Source of the DNA: JBDREW01 sp043819385
Lineage (GTDB): Bacteria > Patescibacteriota > Minisyncoccia > Minisyncoccales > GWA2-38-27
DNA length: 22,108 bases
Direction: 5' to 3'
Assembly (NCBI GenBank): GCA_043819385.1
Contig: JBDREW010000017.1
Span: forward strand, 1-22,108
Positions 1 through 7,678 of the stretch are shown piece by piece. Position 1 is the stretch's first letter. The number at the start of each line of letters is the position of its first letter. Position numbers and translations under genes: made by a program. The notes under the pieces are model-generated. The model made no database searches. It saw only the letters and a list, made by a program, of their open reading frames with translations, and was not told the origin of the DNA.

Positions 1-135
1 GTATATACATGAAATATTACAATAAAAAAAGACGCCAATGGAAATTAAAAAAGATGACACCTGTACAATACAGAAATCATCTTTTGTCTCGGAATACATA
101 GCTGTTTTTTAAAAGTGTCTACTAATTGGGTCCCA
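1..135 (+). mobile_element. Right end of an IS3-family insertion sequence (truncated by window edge)
   Basis: The stretch contains the last codons of an IS3-type transposase followed by a 20-bp end at 116-135, TGTCTACTAATTGGGTCCCA, whose reverse complement begins TGGGACCC, the TG...CA form of IS3-family terminal repeats. The other end lies outside the window, so completeness and any target-site duplication cannot be judged. The exact outer boundary could be a few bases further right. Family assignment rests on the transposase tail and the end type. Confidence 0.6.
3..101 (+). CDS. IS3-family transposase OrfB, C-terminal fragment (5' end outside window)
   Basis: An open frame enters from the left edge and stops at TAG 99-101. 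The visible residues include YYNKKRRQWKLKKMTP followed by VQYRNHLL. This is the characteristic end of IS3-family integrase-core transposases (DDE enzymes), where YN..R.......L...SP..YR follows the last catalytic Glu. The catalytic D, D and E residues lie upstream of the window. Only about 32 codons can be seen, so whether the gene is intact is unknown. It is on the + strand, like the glycosyltransferase that follows. Confidence 0.65.
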   Translation: MYMKYYNKKRRQWKLKKMTPVQYRNHLLSRNT

Positions 136-167
136 CATCAATCCCCAGTTCTTAAATTTTATTATTT

Positions 168-196
168 TTTATAATTATGTGTTATGATAATATAAT
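168..196 (+). promoter_or_regulatory. Weak candidate promoter for the GT39 gene
   Basis: A perfect -10 hexamer TATAAT at 191-196 lies 17 bp after TTTATA at 168-173, a 4/6 match to the -35 consensus. The surroundings are nearly pure A+T, so chance matches are expected and support is weak. Apart from this and the IS end, 136-283 is low-complexity A/T sequence in which I see nothing else. Confidence 0.25.
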
Positions 197-283
197 AATA
201 AAAATTTAAAAACATAAAAAATTAAAAATATAAAAAAACATAAAAATCAAGAGTTTAAAATTATTTTTAAATTTTTAAAAAAA

Positions 284-2125
284 ATGTCAAATCGTATTAC
301 ATATATTCTCGCTAGCGCACTTCTTATAATAATGATTGGAATGGCATTATTTAGTATGAAAGAAGATACTCTTACTTTTGATGAAACAGCCCATATTGGA
401 GCAGGATATTCATATTTAAGTCAAAGAGATATGCGAATGAATCCCGAACATCCCCCATTGATTAAAGATTTGTCAGCTGTGCCATTAATGTTTTTAAATC
501 TTAATTTTCCAGGAGAGCATAGTTCTTGGGTTCAAAACGAACCAATTCAATGGTGGACTCAATTTGATTTTGCTACCCAATTTATATATAACTCTGGTAA
601 TAATCCCGACATAATTTTATTTGCTTCAAGAATACCAATGCTTTTAGTTCTTTTATTATTAGGATTTTTTATATTCAGATGGACGAAAGAAACATTTGGA
701 AATAATGCTGGTCTTATGGCATTATTTTTATTTTCATTCTCCCCTACTTTCTTAGCTCATGGACGATTAGTAACAACAGATGTTGGAGCTGCAACGGCTA
801 TATTTATAGCAACATATTATTTTATAAAATTTTTGAAAGAAAATACAAAGAAAAATTTAATTAAATCTGGAATTGTTTTGGGATTAGCATTTCTTGTAAA
901 ATTTTCAACAATTCTAATTATTCCTTTATTCGGAATTTTAGTTCTTTTATGGTCAATTTTAACTTTTGGCGACAAAAAAGATAGACAAAAAAATGATAAT
1001 AAAATTACTGATATTACAAAAGTTAAAATAAATGGATTTAAAGAATTTATAATTACTTTTCTTCGCTATACGGGTTATTCAGTTTTAATCGGACTTATTG
1101 CTCTTTTTGTAATTTGGGTTGCTTATAGCTTCCACACATTAGGATATCCTCCTGAAAAGCAATTAGAAAATACAAAAACAACAATAGAAAAACCAGATAA
1201 TGACGCTCTATACAAAACAACTATTTGGATGTCAGATAAACCAATTTTAAGACCTATGGCTCAATATATGCTTGGCTTGATTATGGTTTTTGAAAGATCA
1301 GACGGAGGAAACACTACTTATTTTATGGGAGAAATTTCAGCTGACGCTTGGAAATCATATTTTCCAGTAGTTTATTTTGTAAAAGCACCACTGCCATTTC
1401 ATATATTTACTTTACTTACTTTAATTTCCTTACTCTATATATTTAAAAAATTACTTTGGCAAAAACCAATTTTAAAATCAATTTCCAATTGGGCAAAACT
1501 TCATATTGTTGAAATAGCTTCCCTTATTTTTATTGCTATATATTGGGCTGTGAGCTTATCAAGTAATCTTAATATAGGGGTGCGTCATCTTTTACCAGTA
1601 TTTCCTTTTACTATGTTATTAGTAGGAGGACATACAGCAGTTTGGATAACAACAGCTGGTTTTTCAAAACTTAAAAAAGCTGTTTTGGCATGGCTTTTAC
1701 TTTGGCAAGCATATTCAGTAATTTCAATTTATCCTCATTTCCTTGCTTATTTCAACGAATTTGTTGGAGGACCAAACAAAGGATATTTATATGCAGTAGA
1801 TTCTAATTTAGATTGGGGTCAAGATTTAAAAAGATTAAGTAATTGGATGAATGAAAATAATGTTAACAAAATCTATATTGATTATTTTGGAGGTGGAAAT
1901 TTAGATTATTATTTGGGAGATAGATATGAAGGATGGTCTGGTCAAAGAAGCCCAGAAGAAATTAAAAGAGGCTCATATATAGCTGTTTCTGTTACTCAGC
2001 TTCAAGGAGGCAGAGGAATTGCAAAATCTGACTATACAAATCCAACAGATTATTATAATTGGCTTGATAATTATGACCTTGTAGAAAAAATCGGATATTC
2101 AATCTTTATTTATTATATTGATTGA
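284..2125 (+). CDS. GT39/PMT-like multi-pass membrane glycosyltransferase
   Basis: A 613-residue polytopic membrane protein resembling the GT39 (ArnT/protein-mannosyltransferase) GT-C superfamily, which transfers a sugar from a polyprenyl-phosphate donor to a protein or lipid on the outer face of the membrane. An N-terminal membrane segment (about residues 7-24) is followed by a short extracytoplasmic loop with an acidic pair Asp33-Glu34 in FDETAHIGAGY, the usual GT-C catalytic motif position, and then NPEHPPL, also typical of the group. About ten further hydrophobic segments follow. The C-terminal 100 residues form a soluble domain (NLDWGQDLKRL, YFGGGN) common in bacterial members. The start has no Shine-Dalgarno sequence but is the first Met of the frame and precedes the membrane segment. 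It ends in TGA directly against the stop of the convergent ftsQ-like gene. Donor and acceptor are unknown; S-layer or surface-protein glycosylation is a guess. Confidence 0.75.
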   Translation: MSNRITYILASALLIIMIGMALFSMKEDTLTFDETAHIGAGYSYLSQRDMRMNPEHPPLIKDLSAVPLMFLNLNFPGEHSSWVQNEPIQWWTQFDFATQFIYNSGNNPDIILFASRIPMLLVLLLLGFFIFRWTKETFGNNAGLMALFLFSFSPTFLAHGRLVTTDVGAATAIFIATYYFIKFLKENTKKNLIKSGIVLGLAFLVKFSTILIIPLFGILVLLWSILTFGDKKDRQKNDNKITDITKVKINGFKEFIITFLRYTGYSVLIGLIALFVIWVAYSFHTLGYPPEKQLENTKTTIEKPDNDALYKTTIWMSDKPILRPMAQYMLGLIMVFERSDGGNTTYFMGEISADAWKSYFPVVYFVKAPLPFHIFTLLTLISLLYIFKKLLWQKPILKSISNWAKLHIVEIASLIFIAIYWAVSLSSNLNIGVRHLLPVFPFTMLLVGGHTAVWITTAGFSKLKKAVLAWLLLWQAYSVISIYPHFLAYFNEFVGGPNKGYLYAVDSNLDWGQDLKRLSNWMNENNVNKIYIDYFGGGNLDYYLGDRYEGWSGQRSPEEIKRGSYIAVSVTQLQGGRGIAKSDYTNPTDYYNWLDNYDLVEKIGYSIFIYYID

Positions 2126-3136
2126 TTATTGATTATCTTTTTCTGGTTTTTCTTCTTTTATTGTTTCTGATTCTGAATTTGAATCTGATTCAAGCTCTAA
2201 CTCTGGAATATCAGACAACTCATCATTATATTTAATAAATAATCTACTTCCAAACCTTAAATCAATATATTTAAGATTCCTAACTTCCTGTTCAGGAATC
2301 TTTTCTTTTAAAACAAGTTTTAAATTGAAAATTTGATTGGAAATATCTTTTTCTGAATTAAAATATATTTCCCAATCATCAATAGTTATTAAGGTTATTT
2401 TTTCTTCACCTTGTCCAATTCCTAATGGAATAAAAAATTCTTTTATATCTATTTGTGGAATTTCCTCTACTTGTTTTTTTATATTTAAAATTATATCAAT
2501 ATATTTTTTTTCAATTATATTACTACCAAAAGATATTTCTTTATCTGATTTTAAAACAAGCTGAGCTGTTTCTTTTTTACCTTCTTCAAAAATCACTCCC
2601 TCTTTATCAATATTAAAACAATCACTATCACTAATTAAAATCATTTTTTCTTGATTTTTTTGTTCTATATCATTATTTTGACAATTTTCTTCTTCGCATA
2701 CTTGATTTTCTTTAGATTCAATAATAATTGGTTTACACCAAACACCAATAGGACTTCTTTCTTCTATGTCAACAATTATAGTATGAAAAAGTTTCCTTTT
2801 TATACTCACCTCTCCAATAATATGAAATTTTTTTGAAATTTCTGTTTTTATTTTTTTTAAATTAACAAATAAAATATTTTTTGGAATAATAAATAATGTT
2901 TTTTTATTAATTTGTTCATCTGCAATATCCTTTATTTGTTTTGTTTCTATTTTTTTATTTCCATTAATTTGAATTTCATTTATTTTAAAAACTGATGAAA
3001 AAAGAAAAAAATACAAAAGACCTATTGATGTAATAAAAAATAAAAGCCCAATCCAAAAAAAATTATTTTTTAATATTTTAAATGCTGACTTCTTTTTTTT
3101 GGTTCTATACGATTTCTTATATTTAATAGCTGTCAT
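2126..3136 (-). CDS. ftsQ: FtsQ/DivIB-like cell-division protein (POTRA domain)
   Basis: A 336-residue bitopic protein: basic cytoplasmic N-terminus (1-24, many Lys), one membrane segment (about 26-46), then a POTRA-like domain (about 50-125) beginning VFKINEIQINGNKKI, and an FtsQ-type beta domain containing RSPIGVW and later NIDKEGVIF, where family members read R.P.A.W and vDe.Gvvf. FtsQ links early and late divisome proteins (FtsB/FtsL, FtsW/FtsI). Between these two motifs is an insert with four cysteines (WC, VCEEENC, SDC), which could form disulfides outside the membrane; this is inference. The C-terminal 30 residues are a Ser/Glu/Asp-rich acidic tail. The gene starts 2 bp after the femX-like stop, so the two are co-transcribed, and its stop abuts that of the GT39 gene. 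It lies apart from murG, unlike the usual dcw order. Confidence 0.75.
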   Translation of the reverse strand: MTAIKYKKSYRTKKKKSAFKILKNNFFWIGLLFFITSIGLLYFFLFSSVFKINEIQINGNKKIETKQIKDIADEQINKKTLFIIPKNILFVNLKKIKTEISKKFHIIGEVSIKRKLFHTIIVDIEERSPIGVWCKPIIIESKENQVCEEENCQNNDIEQKNQEKMILISDSDCFNIDKEGVIFEEGKKETAQLVLKSDKEISFGSNIIEKKYIDIILNIKKQVEEIPQIDIKEFFIPLGIGQGEEKITLITIDDWEIYFNSEKDISNQIFNLKLVLKEKIPEQEVRNLKYIDLRFGSRLFIKYNDELSDIPELELESDSNSESETIKEEKPEKDNQ

Positions 3137-3138
3137 AT

Positions 3139-4188
3139 TTAAAGACGTCTTTTTATTTTTCTTATTTTTTCAAAAATATATGTTAAATAATATTTTTTGG
3201 AAATTATAAAGTCCTGAGTTGGAACATATTCTTCTTTATATCCTCCAAATCCCATTTTAAATAAAGTTAGCCCTGCCCAAGGGTGTTTAGATTTTGAAAT
3301 GTCTGATTTGTCTTTAATATCTGGCGCAATTCCCCAAAAATTATAAATCTCACACTCTCTTTGTTTTGCTTCTTTAATTGCTGTCCATTGAAGTAAATAT
3401 GAAACAGGTATTTTATTATATTTTGATAAAGAAGCTCCATGGTGATAAAAAGCAATGTTTTGAGAAAAAATAACAATTGATGAGGAAACAACTTCATTTT
3501 TATATTTTCCTAAAAAAATTAAAATCTGATTATCATTTTTAAATTCTAAAAATTGATTTTTAAAATAATTTAATGAAAAAGGAGAGAAATGGTGTCTTTT
3601 AACAGTTTCTTTATAGATATTATAAAATTTTTCCAAATCATTTATATTCTCACTTTTAATTATTTCAATATCATTATTTTTTTCTGCTTGTTTAATCAAA
3701 TAACGAGTAGTTTTGCGCATATTAGCTAATAATTGCTCTTCTGGGGGTATTATATCTAATTCCCATGTTATTTCAGGGTGCATATGAATAGGAGCGTTTT
3801 TAAACCCTAAATCTTTAAATATAGCTATATTTTCTTTATTGTTCTGCCAAATTGGAGATATTCTAATAAAGCTTACTTTTTCTTGTTTCGCTATTTCTTT
3901 TAATTCATCTAATAATGTTTTTAAAATCTTTTTATTATTTATTGTTTTTTCTTTTCTGATATTAGGCGCATGTGGACAAAATAAAAAACTGCCTCTTCTT
4001 GCTTTTATTTTTATAACTAAAGCAGAAGCAATTATTTCATTATTATCAAAAATTCCTATTCTCCAGACTTGTTCTTCTTGTTTTTTTTGAAACTCTCCCC
4101 AATTCCAAGAATCTACAAATGTTGTTTCCTCGCATTCTGATAAAAAACTTTCCCAAATTTCTTTATTATTGATTTCTTTTATTTCCAT
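3139..4188 (-). CDS. FemA/FemB/FemX-family aminoacyltransferase (peptidoglycan branching)
   Basis: 349 residues with the FemABX double-GNAT fold signature. The N-terminus carries FVDSWNWGEFQ; the middle has a region typical of the family (MRKTTRYLIKQAEKN, about 157-171); the C-terminal part has YLLQWTAIKEAK, FWGIAP and GLTLFKMGFGGY, the last two standard for bacterial FemX-like proteins. Family members take an amino acid from aminoacyl-tRNA and attach it to the peptide stem of lipid II or UDP-MurNAc-pentapeptide. Which amino acid is used cannot be read from sequence. It lacks the coiled-coil arm insert of Staphylococcus FemA, as FemX does. It is co-transcribed with the ftsQ-like gene and sits near other wall genes, which supports a wall role. 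No Shine-Dalgarno sequence is visible before the ATG. Confidence 0.8.
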   Translation of the reverse strand: MEIKEINNKEIWESFLSECEETTFVDSWNWGEFQKKQEEQVWRIGIFDNNEIIASALVIKIKARRGSFLFCPHAPNIRKEKTINNKKILKTLLDELKEIAKQEKVSFIRISPIWQNNKENIAIFKDLGFKNAPIHMHPEITWELDIIPPEEQLLANMRKTTRYLIKQAEKNNDIEIIKSENINDLEKFYNIYKETVKRHHFSPFSLNYFKNQFLEFKNDNQILIFLGKYKNEVVSSSIVIFSQNIAFYHHGASLSKYNKIPVSYLLQWTAIKEAKQRECEIYNFWGIAPDIKDKSDISKSKHPWAGLTLFKMGFGGYKEEYVPTQDFIISKKYYLTYIFEKIRKIKRRL

Positions 4189-4237
4189 AATATATATTAA
4201 AATACATTCTAATACATAACTCTGATATCTATTCTAA

Positions 4238-4268
4238 CAAAAAACCAGCTTTTAGAAAAGCTGGTTTT
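4238..4268 (-). terminator. Intrinsic terminator downstream of the 139-residue membrane protein gene
   Basis: A perfect 13-bp inverted repeat (4241-4253 with 4256-4268, core CCAGCTTTT / AAAAGCTGG) is followed on the minus strand by a run of six T including the stem end. It lies 22 bp after the stop at 4290-4292 and before femX, so femX-ftsQ form a separate transcription unit. Confidence 0.8.
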
Positions 4269-4289
4269 AAGATTTTGAAATTAAAAATA

Positions 4290-4709
4290 TTATTCTCCTG
4301 TTGGAATATTTTTTGTTGCCTCTTCAAACATTTTCTTAAAGGTTTCTTCAAGGTCAAGTTTCCAACCAGCTTTTTCTTTTAGATAGATAAGATAGGTGTT
4401 TTCTTTTTCTGATTTCATTGTAGCCATATTTTCAGTTTTTTCTATTACTTTAAAATCAGGATCTTCATAATCTTCTATTCCTTTTTTCAAGCTTTCAGGG
4501 TCTTGATCTTTTATTCCACTATCTACAAGCATTTGTTTAGATTTTTCAGTTAAAGTATCAAGATATCCATCAATATCTCCTTTTTGCATTGCTTTTAACA
4601 TTATTTTAAAAGTTCTTTGAGGACTGCTGTATTTACCTCCAACTAAAAGTAATAATCCAAATAAAACAACTAATACAACAATAATTATAATTATAGGTTT
4701 TTTAGGCAT
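4290..4709 (-). CDS. Small membrane-anchored protein, NTF2/DUF4878-like domain
   Basis: 139 residues. Residues 5-24 are an uninterrupted hydrophobic segment (IIIIIVVLVVLFGLLLLVGG) after MPKK, giving an N-in anchored or exported protein. The remainder is soluble and charged: SPQRTFKIMLKAMQKGDIDGY is the helix-rich start seen in DUF4878/NTF2-like extracytoplasmic domains, and the tail AGWKLDLEETFKKMFEE matches the W-K-(I/L) end of that fold. There is no lipobox Cys. It has its own terminator downstream. Upstream, GATAAT lies 6 bp before the ATG, which may indicate leaderless initiation, but no good -35 is present. Function unknown; domain assignment is by pattern only. Confidence 0.6.
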   Translation of the reverse strand: MPKKPIIIIIVVLVVLFGLLLLVGGKYSSPQRTFKIMLKAMQKGDIDGYLDTLTEKSKQMLVDSGIKDQDPESLKKGIEDYEDPDFKVIEKTENMATMKSEKENTYLIYLKEKAGWKLDLEETFKKMFEEATKNIPTGE

Positions 4710-4807
4710 AAATATATTATCATATTTAAAAAATAATTCGACCTTGAACTAATATCTTTATTATATCAAGATACAATAGACAAAACAATGGGGAAAACAA
4801 TTATTAT

Positions 4808-4870
4808 AAAAAACGGGAGGGAAACGTTTGATTTCTTACTCGGGCGAAAAAGAAATTACGTTTCCCTCCC
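4808..4870 (-). terminator. Long GC-rich intrinsic terminator after the DUF4015 gene
   Basis: GGGAGGGAAACGT (4815-4827) pairs perfectly with ACGTTTCCCTCCC (4858-4870). A second inner stem, ATTTCTT with AAGAAAT (4831-4837, 4850-4856), sits above a small internal loop. On the minus strand the outer arm is followed by G and six T (4813-4808), the terminator signature; the + strand side has no T-run. The stem is much richer in G+C than its surroundings. It lies about 50 bp after the DUF4015 stop. Confidence 0.7.
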
Positions 4871-4921
4871 TATAGAAAGGAGCTATAAATAATTATATTA
4901 TAAAATAATTTAAAAATCAAA

Positions 4922-5983
4922 TTAATTAGATAATTCAAGTGCTCCTTCAGTATAAATATTTCTTGGATTCCACAACATAAAACCATTATATTCATCACCT
5001 AAAGCATTCTGAACGGCTTGAATTTCTGATTTTACCATATAAGCATCATAGTTAGCTCCCATATCAAAATCTTGAAGCCATGGTCTTATTTTAGCATTTT
5101 TATTAAATGTTTCATTGAATATAGTTATTCTTCTAAAAGCTTTTTGGATTGAATCTTTTACTACTTGATAAGGATATTGAGCTGGGTTTGAATATCCTAA
5201 AAATCCTGAAGCATAATGAGATGGATAAACCATTGGACTTATATAATCAAAATTTTCAAAAGCATCTTCAATGATTTGTCCAATCCCTAAATCATCATAA
5301 TTATTACAAACAAGACCAAATAAATCTACTGATATTTTTATATCAGGAAGTTCTTGACGAAGATATTGAAAAAAATCTTTTAAAACTAAATGTCTTGGTG
5401 TTATTCCATCCCATGAAGAAAATTTCATATCACTTAATTTTCCATCTGATGGAAAACGAATATAATCAAAATTTAATTCATCAAATCCCCTACTTGCTGC
5501 ATCTTTAGCGATCGCAATATTATAATCCCATGCCTCTTTAGAAGATGGGTCAATCCAAGCTAATTTTAAATTATCAAGCCATAAAGTTAAAGAATCAAAT
5601 TCAGAACCTAAATAAGAAAGTTTTGATTTACTATGAACAGCCAAATCAGGTCTTGCATTAGCTAATACTGGGTCTTGGAAAACAGCAATTCTAGCAATAA
5701 CATAAATACCTTCTTGATGGAATCTTTCTATTAAGGCCTCTAAATTAGTTATTTTGATATATTCAGCATTATATTCTTTAACTTTGGGAACATTAGTATT
5801 ATACGCCATATATCCCGAATAATCCTTTATATCAATTACAATAGCATTAATTTCAGTAGTTCGCGCTAATCTAATTACATAACTAATAAAATTTTCTCTA
5901 GTAATTGACCAGCTTGTTGAATAAACAGCATTTATTATTTCAGGTGCAGAAAATGGTTTTTTTTTCATTATTAATTTCTGCAT
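4922..5983 (-). CDS. DUF4015-type putative glycoside hydrolase, main (catalytic-domain) frame
   Basis: 353 residues from the upstream-most Met of this frame. The protein is a TIM-barrel-like putative glycosyl hydrolase of the DUF4015 type: INAIVIDIKDYSGYMAYNT near the N-terminus, FHQEGIYVIARIAVFQDPVLA (shown in part), then LAWIDPSSKEAWDYNIAIAK, GFDELNFDYIRFPSDG and ISPMVYPSHYASG. The acidic residues of ELNFDYIRFPSDG are the likely active-site strand end. Family members are normally exported and act on polysaccharide. In this frame there is no signal: the N-terminus MQKLIMKKKPF is read from codons overlapping the preceding 64-residue frame (5940-6134), which does encode a signal/anchor. The frames join at a run of nine A on the coding strand (5957-5965). 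The native product is therefore probably 4922-6134 with a frame change, and this start may be artificial. A terminator follows at 4808-4870. Confidence 0.7.
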   Translation of the reverse strand: MQKLIMKKKPFSAPEIINAVYSTSWSITRENFISYVIRLARTTEINAIVIDIKDYSGYMAYNTNVPKVKEYNAEYIKITNLEALIERFHQEGIYVIARIAVFQDPVLANARPDLAVHSKSKLSYLGSEFDSLTLWLDNLKLAWIDPSSKEAWDYNIAIAKDAASRGFDELNFDYIRFPSDGKLSDMKFSSWDGITPRHLVLKDFFQYLRQELPDIKISVDLFGLVCNNYDDLGIGQIIEDAFENFDYISPMVYPSHYASGFLGYSNPAQYPYQVVKDSIQKAFRRITIFNETFNKNAKIRPWLQDFDMGANYDAYMVKSEIQAVQNALGDEYNGFMLWNPRNIYTEGALELSN

Positions 5984-6134
5984 CAGCCTTTAATTGTTGA
6001 AAAGTAAAAATAGGATTTAAAGTAAAAAGACTTGCATTCATTTTTCCTAAATATCTTTCGGGATAAGTTAAAAAATCTGCTGTAGCAATTGCAATAATTA
6101 ACAAAATTATAATAGCTAATTTATTTGATTTCAT
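5940..6134 (-). pseudogene. Frame-shifted signal-anchor N-terminus of the DUF4015 protein
   Basis: A 64-codon frame: MKSNK, then a hydrophobic segment (AIIILLIIAIATADFL), then a linker ending EINNEKK. It runs into the nine-A run at 5957-5965 (coding strand G, A9, CC) and stops 15 bp later at TGA. If the run held eight A, the linker would continue as EKKPFSAPEIINAVYS into the hydrolase domain without a break, giving a 400-residue secreted or membrane-anchored enzyme of usual architecture. Causes to separate: homopolymer sequencing error, a real disabling or phase-variable indel, or transcriptional slippage on A9. No Shine-Dalgarno sequence precedes the ATG at 6134. Confidence 0.65.
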
Positions 6135-6160
6135 GGTTTTTTAAATTTAAAATGGCGCAA

Positions 6161-6226
6161 GAATAAAAATATTTTTTAATTCGCCAAGACCCACCGCCGT
6201 CCCGAGATTAAAAAATATTCTTATTC
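6161..6226 (-). other. Long AT-stem hairpin with GC-rich loop, between degT-like and DUF4015 genes
   Basis: 6161-6180 and 6207-6226 are 20-bp inverted arms with one mismatch that becomes a G-U pair on the minus strand, the coding strand of both neighbours, so the whole stem pairs in that RNA. The 26-nt loop (6181-6206) is about three-quarters G+C (minus strand: CTCGGGACGGCGGTGGGTC, then TTGGCGA), in stark contrast to its surroundings. No T-run follows on either side, so it is not an obvious terminator. It may be a 3' processing or stability element of the aminotransferase mRNA, a structured leader of the DUF4015 gene, or a dispersed repeat. Confidence 0.6.
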
Positions 6227-6280
6227 CTGTCTAAATAATTTTATATTACTCGTTACATTATAATTTATAATAACACTAAA

Positions 6281-7570
6281 TTAAAATCTTTTTAAGAAGT
6301 TAATGATTTTTTGGGCTTGATTTTTAGAGATGTTAATATGTGTTGGTAAATTAAAAGTTATTTTTGATAATTCTTCTGCTTTTGGACAACTACCCATATT
6401 ATATCCTACTTTTTCTAATTTTGTATCAAATGGAGCTACTGGACTTGTGTACCAATCCCCTATCAAAAGATTTTTCTTCCATGCTTGTTTTATTATTTCA
6501 TGTGCCAAATTATTTTTAATTGTAAATCTTAAAAAAACATTTTTTCTTTGAGGAAAATCTACAGGTAAAATAAAATTAGAATCTTTTAAGTTATCAAAAT
6601 AAAAATCAGCAATTTCTCTTCTGTGATTATTAAATCTTTCTAATTTTTTAAATTGATTTAAGGCTAATTTTGCCAAAGCATTCGGCATTCTTTTAGGAAA
6701 ATAATTTGGTCTCTCCCCTTTTTTCTCTTTGTAATGGACTGCTTTTGAAAAAACATGCAACCATTGAAACAATACTAAAAGAGCTTTACCTAATTTAAGA
6801 AAATTATAAATTGGTAAAATTAAAACATTCATCAAAATTGGATGAATAACTTGTTGATTAGTCCAATATTTGCTTGGATACTTTGTTTGTTTGTAAATAT
6901 CATTAATTTTTAGAGCCAAATCATCATCATTAGTTGTAATAACTCCTCCATAAACAGAAGAAATTATTTTATCTCTTGAAAAGCTAAAAAAGGCAACTTT
7001 TCCAAATCTTCCAACTTTTCTGCCTTTGTATTCTGCTCCAAGAGAATGAGCGCAATCTTCAATTAAAATTAAATTATTTTGTTCTGCTATTCTTAATATT
7101 TCATCAATATTAGCTGATAATCCAAATGTATGCTGGACTATTAAAACTTTGCTTTTAGGAGTAATTTTCTTTTTTAAATCATCAATATCAATATTAAAAT
7201 CATCTTTATCACAATCAATATAATTCGGTTTTAAATTATTCCATAAAATAGGATTAACTACTGCATTACAAGTAAATGCTTGAATTAAAACTTCACTTTC
7301 TTGTTCTAATTCAAGCGACTTTAATATAGTAAATAAACAAGACCTACCACTATTAAAAGAAAAAGCATATCTGACATCAAGATATGATTTAAATTCTTTT
7401 TCTAATTCTAAAATATCGTTTCCCTCTTTTCTTTTTGCTCCCCACAAAAACAGCTTAAAAACAAGCCAGATATCGTCTTTTTCAGTATTTGGAGATAATG
7501 ATATAGAAATCGGTTTAAATATTGATTTAAGCATAAATAACTTTGAATATATTGCTATGTCATACCTCAC
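6281..7570 (-). CDS. DegT/DnrJ/EryC1/StrS-family PLP aminotransferase
   Basis: Fold-type I PLP enzyme of the sugar aminotransferase (DegT/DnrJ/EryC1/StrS) family, which aminates nucleotide-linked keto-sugars. In 429-residue numbering: AFSFNSGRSCLFTIL (69-83) is the phosphate-binding turn, QAFTCNAVVNPI (97-108) the substrate region, IEDCAHSLGAEY (170-181) holds the Asp (172) that binds the PLP nitrogen, and SFSRDKIISSVYGG (196-209) holds Lys201 as the Schiff-base lysine. The 429-residue frame begins with GTG at 7570; the ATG at 7534 (residue 13, MLKSIFKPISI) is a more likely start because AT-rich promoter-like sequence (TATATT at about 7548) falls between the two and family homology begins after it. 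Neither start has a Shine-Dalgarno sequence. Substrate unknown; a surface-polysaccharide amino sugar is plausible. Confidence 0.8.
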   Translation of the reverse strand: MRYDIAIYSKLFMLKSIFKPISISLSPNTEKDDIWLVFKLFLWGAKRKEGNDILELEKEFKSYLDVRYAFSFNSGRSCLFTILKSLELEQESEVLIQAFTCNAVVNPILWNNLKPNYIDCDKDDFNIDIDDLKKKITPKSKVLIVQHTFGLSANIDEILRIAEQNNLILIEDCAHSLGAEYKGRKVGRFGKVAFFSFSRDKIISSVYGGVITTNDDDLALKINDIYKQTKYPSKYWTNQQVIHPILMNVLILPIYNFLKLGKALLVLFQWLHVFSKAVHYKEKKGERPNYFPKRMPNALAKLALNQFKKLERFNNHRREIADFYFDNLKDSNFILPVDFPQRKNVFLRFTIKNNLAHEIIKQAWKKNLLIGDWYTSPVAPFDTKLEKVGYNMGSCPKAEELSKITFNLPTHINISKNQAQKIINFLKRF

Positions 7571-7603
7571 AATGCTTTATGGTAAGTTTTTTAGTGAAAA
7601 ACA

Positions 7604-7632
7604 TTGACAAAATTTACTTTTTATATTATATT
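7604..7632 (+). promoter_or_regulatory. Strong sigma-70-type promoter for the 64-residue membrane peptide
   Basis: TTGACA (7604-7609), exact -35 consensus, then 17 bp, then TATATT (7627-7632), 5/6 to the -10 consensus. A start near 7639 would give a leader of about 40 nt before the ATG. It is the only clear promoter facing right in the interior of the window. Confidence 0.75.
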
Positions 7633-7664
7633 ATTGATAAGATTAGTTCATTAACAGTCCCTTT

Positions 7665-7670
7665 AAGGAG
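7665..7670 (+). promoter_or_regulatory. Shine-Dalgarno sequence AAGGAG
   Basis: AAGGAG ends 8 nt before the ATG at 7679, ideal spacing. It fixes the start of the 64-residue gene and is the only canonical Shine-Dalgarno sequence I find before any start in the window. Confidence 0.8.
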
Positions 7671-7678
7671 AAAATAGA

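Noticed and set aside
284..2125. UGA recoding to Gly, as in Gracilibacteria/Absconditabacteria
   Set aside because: The GT39 gene ends naturally at TGA directly against the next gene, and I see no in-frame TGA inside conserved coding regions.
2337..2836. Two plus-strand open frames inside the ftsQ-like gene
   Set aside because: Shadows of low-complexity coding sequence on the other strand; Phe/Ile/Ser-rich products without homology signals.
3267..4090. Open frames of 76 and 83 codons overlapping the femX-like gene
   Set aside because: They overlap well-conserved FemAB motifs in other frames and have no initiation signals.
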